A program made the position numbers and the translations under genes. Source: Rhypophila decipiens (taxonomy: Eukaryota; Ascomycota; Sordariomycetes; Sordariales; Naviculisporaceae). Taken from it: a DNA stretch of 64,000 nt. The stretch lies in the NCBI GenBank assembly GCA_033297075.1, contig MU858208.1, forward strand, positions 24,721 to 88,720. Direction: 5' to 3'. This document shows positions 25,878 through 37,542 of this stretch, piece by piece (the stretch's first letter is position 1; each line of letters opens with the position of its first letter). The notes beneath the pieces are model-generated. The model saw only the letters and a list, made by a program, of their open reading frames with translations. It was not told the DNA's origin and did no database searches.

Positions 25878-28502
25878 ATGGAGTTCAACATCGAGGACCT
25901 GCCCGTTCTTTTCCCATATCCGCGGATATACCCAGAACAATATGCGTATATGGTAGACCTGAAAAAGACGCTCGATGCCGGCGGAAACTGCGTGCTAGAG
26001 ATGCCTTCGGGCACGGGCAAGACAGTGACCCTGCTGGCGCTCATTGTCGCCTACCAGCAACACTATCCATCACACCGAAAACTCATCTACTGCTCCAGAA
26101 CAATGTCGGAAATCGAAAAGGCCCTGGTCGAGCTCAAAGAGCTGATGAAGTTTCGGGCAGAGAGACTTGGCTACGAGGAAGAGTTCCGAGGCCTTGGCCT
26201 CACCAGTCGAAAGAACTTGTGTCTCCATCCGTCCGTCAAGCGTGAAAAGAGCGGAAGCGTTGTGGACGCCCGGTGCCGTAGTCTAACGGCAGGCTTCGTC
26301 AAAGAAAAAAAGGAGAAGGGAGAAAACGTCGACGTGTGCATATACCATGATGTCAGTTGGACTATTCCCTCGGTTTGCTGGACATGAGATGCTAAAAATA
26401 TGTGCCCAGAACCTCGACAACCTGGAACCACACAATTTGATCCCCAACGGGATCTGGACGCTGGATGGCCTCCTCAAGTACGGCGAGCAGCACAAGCAAT
26501 GCCCGTACTTTACTGCTCGTCGCATGGTATGTTGCTCTTTAATCAATCGAAGCCACACGACTAACTGTTTCTGTGTAGATGCAATTCTGCAATGTCATAA
26601 TCTACTCATACCACTATCTCTTGGATCCCAAAATTGCGGAGCGAGTATCCAAGGATCTCTCCAAAGATTGCATTGTGGTATTTGATGAAGCTCACAATAT
26701 CGACAACGTCTGCATCGAGTCTTTGAGCACGGATATTACAGAGGACTCACTACGAAAGGCGACGAGAGGGGCACAGAATCTCGAGACCAAGATCAACGAG
26801 ATGAGAGAATCCGATCAGCAGAAGCTGCAAGACGAATACGAAAAGCTCGTTGAGGGACTTCGTGGAGCGGACGATGGACGTCAAGAAGACTCTTTCATGG
26901 CGAATCCTAGTAAGTCTTTTCACTTCTGCGGTTAATTTGGGGGACAGATCTCTAACACTTGTAACAGCGCTTCCTGATGATCTCTTGAAAGAGGCAGTGC
27001 CTGGCAACATCAGGAGAGCCGAGCACTTTGTGGGGTTTCTGAGGAGATTCATCGAGTATCTCAAGGTATGCTGCCCCGGACTTGGATATTATGTCGTAAA
27101 CCAATATCTGACGTGAAATCGCCCATAGACTCGTATGAAAGTCCGGCAGGTCATCTCGGAAACACCACCTTCTTTCCTGGCCCATCTAAAGGAGTACACA
27201 TTCATCGAAAAGAAGCCTCTTCGGTTCTGTGCCGAGCGTTTGACTTCTTTGGTGAGGACGCTTGAGCTCACAAACATTGAGGACTACCAACCTCTCCAAG
27301 AAGTAGCCACTTTCGCAACGCTGGTGGCAACTTACGAGAAAGGTTTCCTCCTCATTCTGGAACCATACGAGTCGGACACGGCCGAAGTGCCTAATCCTGT
27401 CCTCCACTTTACCTGCCTCGACGCTGCCATCGCCATCAAGCCCGTCTTTGACCGCTTCAGCTCAGTCATCATCACCTCGGGAACCATTTCCCCACTCGAA
27501 ATGTATCCAAAAATGCTCGACTTTACCACGGTTGTCCAGGAGTCTTACAGCATGACCCTGGCGAGAAAGTCATTCCAGCCCATGATTGTAACCAGAGGGA
27601 GCGATCAGGCGGCCATCTCGACCGGCTTCCAGGTCAGAAACGAGCCTAGTGTGGTTCGAAACTACGGAAACCTGCTGACCGAGTTCTCCCGCATCACTCC
27701 GGACGGCATGGTCGTCTTTTTCCCCTCGTATCTCTACATGGAGTCCATCATCAGCATGTGGCAGGGCATGGGGATCCTGGACGAGGTGTGGAAATACAAG
27801 CTGATCCTCGTCGAGACCCCCGACGCGCAGGAGACGTCGCTGGCGCTCGAGACGTACCGCACCGCATGCGCCAACGGGCGTGGTGCCGTCCTGCTGTGCG
27901 TCGCCCGAGGAAAAGTCTCGGAGGGTATCGATTTCGACCACCAGTACGGACGCACTGTGCTCTGCATCGGCGTGCCGTTCCAGTATACCGAGTCCCGTAT
28001 CCTCAAAGCCCGGCTCGAGTTCTTGCGGGAGACGTACCGCATCCGCGAGAACGACTTTTTGTCCTTCGACGCTATGCGGCACGCGGCACAGTGTCTTGGT
28101 CGTGTGCTCCGAGGCAAAGACGACTACGGCCTGATGATTCTGGCGGATCGGAGGTTCCAGAAGAAACGAGGGCAGCTGCCCAAGTGGATCAACCAGGCAA
28201 TGGCCGAGAAGGATACTAATCTGAGCACAGACATGGCGGTGAGCCTGGCCAGGAAGTTCCTCACCGATATCATGCAGGATGTCGAGACTACCGTCGTTGA
28301 GGGCGTTAGTACCTGGAGCATAGAGGACCTGCGGCAGCATCAGGCAAAGATGGCCGACGAGACGATCAAGGCCCTGACGGCTGCTCGTGAGAAGCAGCTT
28401 GAGGACGAGGCTATGGCGGAGGGACGTCGGGCTGAGGGCGCCGAGAGTGATTACGAGATGGACGAGGATGACGAGGCCGAGTTGATGGCCTTGGATGGCT
28501 GA
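25878..28502 (+). CDS. rad3: TFIIH 5'-3' DNA helicase RAD3/XPD
   Basis: ATP-dependent 5'-3' DNA helicase subunit of TFIIH, acting in nucleotide excision repair and supporting RNA polymerase II initiation in the nucleus. Five exons: 25878..26351, 26410..26526, 26579..26909, 26968..27065 and 27129..28502, giving 797 aa, close to fungal Rad3 length. The start is set by the family's conserved N-terminus ([14 protein letters not shown]) rather than by the earlier in-frame ATG at 25821. Walker A ends at K48. The four Cys expected to hold the 4Fe-4S cluster are C115, C133, C154 and C189; the DEAH box is at 233-236. The second helicase domain carries the conserved segments around [12 protein letters not shown] and [10 protein letters not shown]. 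Introns are 52-63 bp with canonical ends. The C-terminal tail is acidic (about the last 25 residues). It converges on the NRAMP gene with a 322-bp gap. Nothing appears broken. Confidence 0.97.
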
Positions 28503-28824
28503 ATTGGTGGTGGGAGCGGTTTAATGGAGTTTTGGCTGTATTACTTGTATGAGGAATGTGTACCATCTGACCGCATTCATACGAGTTTGTAGTGTGATGA
28601 TGCGAGGCCCTCACGCTCTCTACACCGGTGCGGTCTTTGTAGCTGGACCAGCAAATAACAAATCCCAACCAATATTCAATTGCGGTTTTTTTCTAAATGA
28701 GTTTCCCTCTTTCGGTGTTGCTTGGCTCGTTTCCTTGGTACCTTTCGTTTCTTCGTTAATTTGGTATGCACATGCTTCCTTATGTACCCCCCAACCAACC
28801 TGCCTCACAACAGCACAGTGGCAA
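28503..28824. other. Convergent 3' intergenic region of rad3 and the NRAMP gene
   Basis: A 322-bp spacer between two convergent stop codons, presumably both 3' UTRs. I see no gene and no strong structure in it. Confidence 0.6.
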
Positions 28825-30708
28825 TCAACCATCATCGACAGTAATCCCCAACCCAACCAGCACAATAGTAGCAATATCCATAACAGCAACCAACAACCAA
28901 AACAACCAGCCAAAAAAGCTCGTAACATGATGATTCCTAAAATTGACCATCTCAACCGTTGTCTGCCCCTCCCCAGCTGCATCACCCCCAACAACAACGC
29001 CATGCTGCTGCTGCTCCCCTCCTTCCCTCGTTGACACCACAGGAACAGACATGTACTTGCCAAAACTGGTATACAACACCACCGGAAAGGTAATAGGAAC
29101 CAGCGCGACAGCCAAGAGATAGTTGCACGCGACCATGGCCTTGGACAGGCCCTCTTTGCCGACCGAGACGGCAATAATAAGCGCGGGGATGATTGCCACG
29201 AGACGGGTGATCAAGCGGCGTAGAAACGGAGAGACGCGGATGTTGAAGGCGCCTTCCATTACGATCTGCCCTGCGATGGTCGACACGATGCCCGCGCTGA
29301 TGCCGCTGAACAAGAGGGACACGGCGAACATGATGCCTGCTGCTGGGGCGATGGTTGTGCTGAAGAGGTCGAATAGGGAGTAGAGGTCTGAGGATACTTC
29401 GGCCTCACCAGGTTCTGGTTCGTCGCGCCGGTCGAGGGAGGAGGGGTCGTCGGGTTGTTTGTAAAATGCTGATCCGGCGATTATTACCAGGGCCGAGTTT
29501 ACGAATATTGCTACCGTGAAGAGGGTTAGGCTTAGCTCGGCTATGGAGTAGCTCAGGCAGGACTTGATGGCTTGGACTGAAGGGCGGTAATTTCGACTTG
29601 CTGTTGAGTCGGAGGAGGACGAGGAGGACGAGTTTCGCCTTCTGTTTGAGGTATTGGCTGCTGTGGAAGAGTGCTTGGTGTCAAAGTCATAAAGACGGGC
29701 GCGGGACAGGGCCGTCCCGACGTAGAGGGCGTGCGGCATCAGGGTGCCCCCTAGGATGGCGCACGAGGCGTACAGGCCCGAGTCGACAAAGATCTCCCGG
29801 CTGGGCACGAAGCCGCGAAAGACGTCCCGAGCTGGCGCGTGCACCATGGACAGGGCCACGCAGATGGTTACAAAGACTACCACGACCAGGATCGAGACGA
29901 ATATCTCGAATAGCCTGATTCGTCGCAGTTGGCCTGTCGGCGAGTAGAAGAGCAGGATGAGCAGAGTCTCGGCCACGGAGATGACGCATGCCGCTGGTAA
30001 AGGCAAGGCGGGGATCAGGATGTTGAGGGCGATGGCGGTGCCGATTACTTGGCCTAGGTCTGTTGCTATGATGCTCGCCTCGGCGACGACGTAGATGATC
30101 AGCTCAAGCCAACGGGGCAGCCAGCGATGGTTCATTTGGGCCAGGTCCATGCCCGTTACGGTTCCCAGTTTGACGCACAGGGACTGTTGGTGGTGGGAGC
30201 AGAAACCTGTTAGCATTGACTTTAAATGGTTGGGGTGGCAGTGTGTTCTTCTGCTCACCTGGATATAAATGGCAATAATGTTGGAGACTAGCACCATGAA
30301 GAGGAGTTTATACTGAAATTCGGCACCAGATGTTATGCCGGTCTGGTACTGGTCCGGGTCGATGTAGGCTACACTGATGACGGCGCCGGGGCCGAAGAAG
30401 AGGAAGAACTTCTTGACCCTGGAAAGCAGCGAAGCAGGGCCGGCCGGCGTAGTCGAGGGCTCATGGTAGACCCGGCTTGGTGGAGGATCGTCATCGGAGT
30501 GTTTGGGCAGCCGTATTATCAGTGATGACTTGATCCTGGAAAACACTCCCCTTTTGTTTGTTGACTGTTGTTGTTCGCTGAACGAGGAGGAGGTGACCTG
30601 GGCAATGACGGCCCTCTTTTCGTCCGCTCCTCCAGCATCTCCAGCTTCACCGGCTTGAATTGGTGGTGAGACATGCTCAATGGGGGGACTGTCATGCCCG
30701 GCGGCCAT
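28825..30708 (-). CDS. NRAMP-family divalent metal transporter
   Basis: Predicted proton-coupled Mn2+/Fe2+-type transporter of vacuolar, endosomal or plasma membrane (NRAMP/SMF family), 602 aa. Exons are complement(30259..30708, 28825..30183). The 75-bp intron is in frame and free of stops, so the frame reads straight through it. It has donor GTGAGC, branch TGCTAAC and acceptor CAACAG, and its removal restores the conserved join IYIQ-SLCVKLGTVTG. The N-terminal ~100 residues are cytosolic and polar. The family glycine-rich TM1 entry (GPGAVISVAYIDPDQ, 106-120), the segment GTVTGMDLA and the TM6 MPH motif (299-301) are present. A Ser-rich loop (around 330-360) and an acidic loop (around 420-450) interrupt the later helices. 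Oddity: the TM1 metal motif, normally DPGN in the family, reads DPDQ here (D117, Q120). It is transcribed divergently from a cation exchanger gene. Confidence 0.95.
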   Translation of the reverse strand: MAAGHDSPPIEHVSPPIQAGEAGDAGGADEKRAVIAQVTSSSFSEQQQSTNKRGVFSRIKSSLIIRLPKHSDDDPPPSRVYHEPSTTPAGPASLLSRVKKFFLFFGPGAVISVAYIDPDQYQTGITSGAEFQYKLLFMVLVSNIIAIYIQVSRRTHCHPNHLKSMLTGFCSHHQQSLCVKLGTVTGMDLAQMNHRWLPRWLELIIYVVAEASIIATDLGQVIGTAIALNILIPALPLPAACVISVAETLLILLFYSPTGQLRRIRLFEIFVSILVVVVFVTICVALSMVHAPARDVFRGFVPSREIFVDSGLYASCAILGGTLMPHALYVGTALSRARLYDFDTKHSSTAANTSNRRRNSSSSSSSDSTASRNYRPSVQAIKSCLSYSIAELSLTLFTVAIFVNSALVIIAGSAFYKQPDDPSSLDRRDEPEPGEAEVSSDLYSLFDLFSTTIAPAAGIMFAVSLLFSGISAGIVSTIAGQIVMEGAFNIRVSPFLRRLITRLVAIIPALIIAVSVGKEGLSKAMVACNYLLAVALVPITFPVVLYTSFGKYMSVPVVSTREGGEQQQHGVVVGGDAAGEGQTTVEMVNFRNHHVTSFFGWLFWLLVAVMDIATIVLVGLGITVDDG

Positions 30709-32852
30709 TTTGAAAGATTCGTGCTACTTGTCCCCCAAAGCTTGGAGTTTCTTTCGGGAAAGCAGAAGGTTATTGAATGGGACAATCAATATATGACGAA
30801 CACCAGCAAGCCAACTATGAAGGCCGATGGCTAAGGGCAGCGGACTCGAAGAACTCCCGAACGAACCAGTGAGTAATCTCGCATTGGAACTTGACGGCAT
30901 GCATCACTGGGAGCACGCTATATACATAACAATCGAGAGACGATGAATTCCTACGAGGCTTGTGGTGAGGAGAGCCCCTTCGGCTCCATGCCCCCCACCA
31001 TCACCACCAATATCAATATCGACCTGCATTTCTACTCCCGATGCAACAGCGGGGATCAAGCAAGCAAGCAAGCCATGAGCTGTAAGCCTGCAATAGGCCG
31101 GGCTGGACTGGCTGGGCTGCTGTGGAGCACGAACTGAGAAAGGAGATGGTTGGGCAACCGGAACGTCGGCATCAAGCCATCGTGCAGAATAAATTCCTTG
31201 GGGGATGGCGACAAAGTCGATAGCATTCTCATTGGAGGGTTAGATCAGATAACAAAAGGTGCGACGATGTGAGGTGCTTGCAACCTGAGTCCGTATACTG
31301 TAGTGTAATCCATGGGTTTTTACCGGATCCTATAGTTTGTACTTGGCGATAAGTCGGCACAAGAGTCCACGGCATATCTTTCAAGTGCTCCGTAGCAGCC
31401 CCGGTTTCTTCAGAGTGCGTATAAAACACCCCTCTTTTCTCTTTTCGCGACCCGACGTCTCGACAAGTCCTCATCGTCAATGTCAACCAAAGCTCGTCAA
31501 CAAACATGTGATTCGAGGTCATCTACCGGTGTCTCAGCGAAGTGATTGAGACGGTGCCTGATATGAATATGCATAGAGAGACACTAGCCTCTTCTGTATG
31601 CAGCTGAATCGATAGATGCATGCATTGTCCGTATCTCAAAGTTCAAAAGGGACGAAAGAAAAATCAAAGATATGGATATCATACCTTGAATCCACAGATG
31701 GTTAGCATGTTCGGTTACCGCTATCAAGAGGCTCCTCTCAACGACCTGACGCGCTGACGACGTCCCGGAGCAAAGCTAGCGAGGCCGCTGAACCTTAACA
31801 CCAACCCAATCTTGACACACCGCCAGTCCCGTCCTCTGGACTGATGGGTCGTCTGCCAAGCAGCTGATTGACGGTCGAGACCGATCGTCGGCTCTTATGG
31901 CACCGATTCTAGATTTTTGAGGTCGATATCGCCGACTAGCCACCTACCTCAATTATACGCCCAGCGAACAGGCGAAAGAGGCTGTCAACGTTCCCAGGAG
32001 GGCGAATTAATATGATTCGCATTTCGAGTCTTCGTCGGCACTCTCAGCGAGGAATGGGTGGGTGACAGAAGCAACGTGAATGCAGATTGATAAGCTTACC
32101 CAACCAGCCAGCATTCTTCTTGGTTCCCAGCATCCAAAAGAGAAACATGATGGGCAGCGATCCTCTGGCGATGACTCCGTATCATGTGGCTTACGGAAAT
32201 GCTGCCAAAGTCTCGAAAATTTTGTGAGAAAAAAATGAACTGTCCGGCGAACTACAGTCTGAACAAGACTATTGATTGTTTGCGTTGCACAATTGAGATG
32301 GTTCCAGGGGGAAGGTGCAGCTGGACACTACCGATTCGGGGTGGGTTTATTAATTTATAGCGGCTGGAGCCGTAGGCCCACGGTAGCCTGCAGGGATGGA
32401 CCTTTCCAAAAGCCGGGTACCAATTCAATGCCAAGTCTCATCCCATCACCGGAATCTGCATGGGGCTTGCTCAAATATCGATTTTCTACTTCAGGGCAGG
32501 GTCAGCTCTCTCTTGGCCGGGAACCAGCGGGCGGGTAGGTGGGGATCTCACTAAGACAAGCCTCCCAAGACCTTCCTCGGCCCTTTCTTGGCCATTGTCC
32601 CCTGAACTTGGCATCATACAGGAACACGCTCTCTTCATGTTGTGAATCCCAACGACGACCACGAGAGAATCTGTCTGTTCAGCACCTCACTCTCCAGCGA
32701 CCTATCTCATCATGTCACGTTGAGCTTTCAACCTCGGTCCTCGCCACTTACCAATGCCCTGAGCCGCGCACAGGGGGCCGCCCTTCCTCCTTTCGAGAAA
32801 CTGACAAAAATAATTCCAAAATCAGGGCAAGGAGCAAGGAACAAGAGAAACA
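30709..32852. promoter_or_regulatory. Shared divergent promoter region of two cation transporter genes
   Basis: 2.1 kb between the start codons of the NRAMP (-) and CaCA (+) genes. No coding frame is convincing. A GCAA tandem run lies at about 31056-31074. The region could carry shared regulatory sites, but I did not identify a specific binding motif. Confidence 0.5.
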
Positions 32853-34133
32853 ATGGCCAGCATCGACACCCTCCTCTTCAACATCAGCTCCTTCATCGCC
32901 GGCCTCTTTCTCCTCGAGTACGGAGCAGACAAGTTCATCGACCACACGGCCATCGTGGCAAAGCGACTCAACGTCAGCCCGACCCTCGTCGGCCTCCTGA
33001 CCTGCGGCGCGGAATGGGAGGAGCTCGTCGTGATAATCGTGGCCCTGAGCCAAAAGAACCCCAACCTGGCAGTGGGCAACCTGATAGGATCATCCGTCGC
33101 CAACATCCTCGCCTCCTTCTCGCTGGGCCTCTTGTTCATGGGCCAAAAAGCAGAGTTCGACCGCAGCTCCAAGATCTACACGGCTGTCCTGCTGGTCGTC
33201 AGCTCTGTCTTTGTGCTCTTCCTCCTCGCCATCGGTCACGTCAGCAGCGGTAGCGCGGGATTGCTCAGGTTTATTGCTGGTGTGTTCCTGATCATCGCCT
33301 TTGTCGTTTACGTCGTCTCCGTGTGCTCGCTCATCTACCGGGGTACACTTACTGCGCCCGAGGACTCGGATTCTGATTCCGACTCGGACGGTAGTAGTAG
33401 TGATGGCGACGACTCTGATAGCGACAGCGATGGCCAGTCCGACGACGACCCAAGAAAATCAAGCGATACGCTCACCAGCCGCCACCACGACGAGGAGCAC
33501 CATGGGGACAGCTGGGCCAAGGCAAAAGGCGGAGAAGGCAGCAAAGAAGCAGACCATCTCCAGCTCCAACTTTTGGACCCATCATCCAAAAGAAAGAGAA
33601 TGCAAAAAACCTCAAAAATACGAATCATGAAACCCAACAAGCGTCCAAAGCCAGTGCGCCACCACATCTTCCGACTCGCCCTGGGCCTTGCCGCCCTGCT
33701 GGTGTCGAGCTACATCATAGCACACAGTGCCTCGTCCATTGGCCACGAGCTCGGCTTGTCTAGCACGGTAGTCGGCACGACTATATTGTCACTGGCTACG
33801 ACCCTGCCCGAGAAGTTTGTCGCCATTCTAGGCGGTGCTCGTCGTCAGCCGGGCATCATGATTGCTAATACTGTTGGCTCCAACATCTTCCTCTGCACTT
33901 TATGCGGGGGTGTGTTTTTCTTGTGGGGAGGAGGAGGCCGGATCGACAACAACAAACAGTTAGAGCTTAGCTTCACTTTGTTTGAGGCTCTGGTGATGTG
34001 GTTGTCTGCCGTCATTATCCTGGGCGTTGTGTTCGTGGGCGGGAGACGCTGGATGGGCGGTGCCATGTTATGTCTTTACGCTGTATTCTTGGTGGTGGAG
34101 ATTACCAACGGTCGCCAGCTTGATGATGATTGA
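32853..34133 (+). CDS. CaCA-family cation (Na+/Ca2+-type) exchanger
   Basis: Predicted membrane cation antiporter of 426 aa with two sodium/calcium-exchanger repeats; a single exon. The start ATG at 32853 follows a purine-rich context and leads straight into a first hydrophobic helix. Alpha-1 repeat is at about 46-90 (GLLTCGAEWEELVV, then GNLIGSSVANI); alpha-2 is at about 306-350 (ILSLATTLPEKFV, then ANTVGSNIF). Between them lies a long cytosolic loop (about 165-270) with an Asp/Ser-alternating acidic tract (169-199), a His/Asp patch and a Lys/Arg-rich end, as found in Ca2+-binding regulatory loops. Alpha-2 keeps the canonical LPE and GSN residues, but alpha-1 has GAEWEE where exchangers usually have GTSxPE, and GSS in place of GSN. 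The transported ion cannot be told from sequence; Ca2+ or Mn2+ are reasonable guesses. It is convergent with the DDHD lipase gene. Confidence 0.92.
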   Translation: MASIDTLLFNISSFIAGLFLLEYGADKFIDHTAIVAKRLNVSPTLVGLLTCGAEWEELVVIIVALSQKNPNLAVGNLIGSSVANILASFSLGLLFMGQKAEFDRSSKIYTAVLLVVSSVFVLFLLAIGHVSSGSAGLLRFIAGVFLIIAFVVYVVSVCSLIYRGTLTAPEDSDSDSDSDGSSSDGDDSDSDSDGQSDDDPRKSSDTLTSRHHDEEHHGDSWAKAKGGEGSKEADHLQLQLLDPSSKRKRMQKTSKIRIMKPNKRPKPVRHHIFRLALGLAALLVSSYIIAHSASSIGHELGLSSTVVGTTILSLATTLPEKFVAILGGARRQPGIMIANTVGSNIFLCTLCGGVFFLWGGGGRIDNNKQLELSFTLFEALVMWLSAVIILGVVFVGGRRWMGGAMLCLYAVFLVVEITNGRQLDDD

Positions 34134-34495
34134 CTGAATGGATCGACGGCACTTTTACCTACACGATTCTTAATACTTTAATTAAACCTTTGTAGAATTA
34201 GCTGTGCAACAGGCAGGACAACACGACCCAGAGTCGGCCACGTACTACTACATAGATGACTGTACTAATATCAAATGATCATGGAACTTCCAGCATTGTA
34301 TTACTTGCTTAAAAGGTTTTGTTTAGTATAGTCACTAGATAAAAATGGGTATCAAATTCTCATACTTCTCGACCCTCACGTCTACCACATCTACGCCGTA
34401 CTGACACATCAAAATAACGCCATTCCGCTCCCTAATTCAACTTGGACAGAACTGATCACGTCAAGAAAGACCAGCCAACTAGTAAATCCACGTCA
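34134..34495. other. Convergent 3' intergenic region
   Basis: 362 bp between the stops of the exchanger and lipase genes, AT-richer than the coding sequence and presumably both 3' UTRs. No gene or notable structure was seen. Confidence 0.6.
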
Positions 34496-37400
34496 TCACC
34501 TCATTGGCCCCCCCAGCATCGTCCCCCTAACAACCCCAGCCGCCTTGACCATCTTGACAGCCCTCATAGAAGGCAGCGTATTCCTCCGCCCAGGCATCCG
34601 TCCCACCTCGACGCAAATCAGCCGAATGAGATCCTGGTTCGTCCAGTAGCTCGTATGCGCACTCAACATATTCAGATACTGAATCTCAAGGGGTCCCCCG
34701 CCCGAGCGCAGGTAATAATCCAGCTGTCCGTTGTCATTGAGCAGGAAGGCCTTCTTCTCTGCAATTTCCTCGCGCGTGAAGTCGTGAATCTCCAGTTCCA
34801 TTTGTGAAGGGAGACGAGCCAACTCGGCCGGTTTTGCCATGTTCCCCCCGGTGGCGTGTGCATCGTCGGTGGACGCACCGGCAGAGGAGGAGCCTGCAGG
34901 GTAACCCGCGATTCCACGGACAGCGTTGCCGACGGATTTAAAGAACGAGGTTGTCGTGCTGGGCACATAGGCTGTCTTGAGACTAGCCGCGTAGACAGGG
35001 TCGATGGTCCCGGTCAAGAGGTATGCGATGGGATCCTCTTTGGCCAGGATATTGTAGATATTGTCCACGGGGATGCACCCAAAGAGGCCGACATCGCCCA
35101 CGACGTCCTTAGCAACAGTATCCGCGGGGTCAGCGCCGGGCTTCATGTGCCCTCGCCTCGGTACGAGTCCACCTCGCTCCAGCAGCAGAAAGAATCCGGC
35201 CGGGCTTCCGAGAAGAAACAGGTTGGTGGTGTTAAACTCAAAGTGCCGGACCTCGGGGATCTGACACGAAAGGTCAAGTCGCGGAACCCGAGTAGGCTGG
35301 TGGGAAAGGACCTCGATAGCCATGGCACTTCCGAGCGAGTGGCCGATCAAATGAACACGGCCCTTCTCCGAAAACCCTGGGTTATTCCGACACCACAGCC
35401 GATACACGCGGTTTGCCTCGCCCACCAATGCGGCTATCATCTTGGGTTTATGGTGGGACATGTAAAAGGGAATGTCAAACATGACATCTGAAATCATGCT
35501 CCTCACAGCAGGGATGCTACCTGGTTCAATGTCCTTCAGGGTAAACCCGTCGGGTGCGTACGCCGCCTTGTCTTCCTCATTCTTTGGACCGCCATCCTCC
35601 AGACTGAGCAGGTGCCTCCAGTTAACTGGGAGCACCATGATACCATTTTGGTTGCTCCGGAGAATCGATTTGACCTCGGGGTTCTCTAGTTCGACATTGA
35701 CTGCCCTCCTGAAGGCATTTACAGCGTGGGTGAAGTGGAAGCTTTCAACCCGCTCGGCAAATTTCTGCCCAATGCCATGGGCAATCAATACCAGGTCAGT
35801 GACCTGGCCGCGCGCTACTTCCGATCGACATCCCGGACATACATCTTGGTCATGGTTGACAGAAGAAGCTTGTACCGAGCTGGCCTGGTTCTCTTTGGGC
35901 GGCAGCGGCTTCTTTTTCTCGTGGACACTCCGCCATGCTTTCCAGTCGAACCCCCGCACAACAGGAATACCTACCTTTACTCCCTTCATGATCTTGGAAA
36001 CAGGTTTTCTTCCATAGTAGGCCGACGGCTGCAGATTTGGCTTCAGCAAAAAGGCGTCAGCAGCGTTCTTGTATATAACGTGATAATTCGAATATGGGTT
36101 TGGCTTCGCCGGAGGACCAAACGGTTCGACTAGCGTGGGGCGAACAGGCGCCAGGGTTCCTTCAGCGGCAGCTTCACCCCGAAAACAGCGAGCGGCACAA
36201 AAGGGATCGCTGGATATCAAGGCCTCCGATGGTCCTGTGTCTTTTGTTTTGGAGCGGGGGTCTGTATGCTCCGGCCATAGGCAATGAGACACCTTTTCTT
36301 CGCCCAGGGGACCAACCTCGACTGCCGATCGGAGCTCATCGTTCCAGGTCTCAGTCCAGGGCCAGAGTGTCCGATAGCCAGCTTCGAGTTGATTTGCAAC
36401 TGCTGGCTCTACTGGTGTCATCGTGTCCCTGAAACCAAAGGGGTTAGTTAAAGCACTCTCGCTCGATTTTCCTGGGGGTCAACTCACTTATAGAACCATG
36501 TGGCTCTTAGTACCACAGAAATATCATTGACCGGGGACCAATATATGGGTCGCATCTGGAGAATTGGTAAATGCACCGTGTGCAGCCGCGAGATGCCCAC
36601 GGGAATCTCTACCAAATCTCCTCCAAGCTCGATAGCCTCGACCGGCGAGTGTGCCGTTATTCGAGGGCCCGTCTCAACCGCATCTGGAGACCTGCTTCTG
36701 CTTCCAGGCGAACTCCCGGGCCTTCTAGTACTCGACTCGACACGAGCAAACGGCTTCCTGGAGAGAGCGTCATCCAATACTGGAGGCCTTGCGGGGATAA
36801 CGGCACTCGTGGTAGTCGCAACTTTACCATCTGGCGAGGCAGCGAACGCAGTCATTTGACGAGCCCCGCTGGAGCTCCGCGTCCTACCGACACTGGCAGT
36901 GAGCTGCACAACTACAGGATTAGGGGCAGCCTCTGCTTCGGACGAACCAGCAGACGTAGGTCTCATACGGGTCAACAGGTCCATGACACCCTCCACAACA
37001 CGCCCATGGTTCAAGCTTTGTTGTTTCCTCACAAGGCCACAAAACTCTCTGCGCAGTTCGGCCGAGGCGTCGAGCAGCAGCTCGGCACAGCATGGGGACG
37101 TGTCGCTGAGACCGGTAGCCGGGGGTAGCTGTCCCTCGCGGTCATGCTTTTCCCTGTGTTTAGCTGCAAGCTGAGCGATGATGGCTGCCAGTTTCTGGGC
37201 ATTCTCCTTGTCAAGTGATGGGCTCGAACTGCAACTCTTTTGGGCCTGCCTATGATTTCTCCGATCCCGATCAGACGAAAACCGCAGCCAAGCTCGTTCT
37301 AAATCCGTGTTATCGCCTGGCGAGAATGGCCGTAACGGAAGCCTGGAGGCCTTGGTTTCCGAGCTTCCAACGATCGTTGCAGCAGAGAGGGGATCGTCGA

Positions 37401-37542
37401 TCGGGATCGAGGAAGAGTAGAAGAACTGGGCCTTGAGGGGCGGTATACCCTCAGGGCCATCCGCAGATTCGAGAGGGGTCACAGGGTTGAGGCGGCAGGA
37501 GGGCCCGAAAGTATGGCTTGTATCGGAAGACGAGTTGGACAT
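34496..37542 (-). CDS. DDHD-domain phospholipase (PA-PLA1-like, yeast Ddl1 type)
   Basis: Predicted intracellular phospholipase A1-type serine hydrolase acting on phosphatidic acid or related phospholipids; 995 aa. Exons are complement(36488..37542, 34496..36428), with a 58-bp intron (donor GTGAGT, branch CTAAC, acceptor TTTCAG) that splits the Lys codon of WFYKDTMTPVEP. The first in-frame ATG is at 37542. Residues 1-300 are Ser/Pro-rich and disordered. The conserved region starts at about 318 (VGISRLHTVHLP, MRPIYWSPVNDIS), a segment typical of this family. The serine hydrolase signature GHSLG lies at 714-718 (nucleophile S716), preceded by HGIGQ at 571-575. DDHD-domain positions are visible at D817 (DPIAY), D922 (LDYY) and H943 (AHTSYW). 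The nearest characterised relative by architecture is yeast DDL1. It diverges from the AT-hook gene across a region holding an 80-bp palindrome. Confidence 0.94.
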
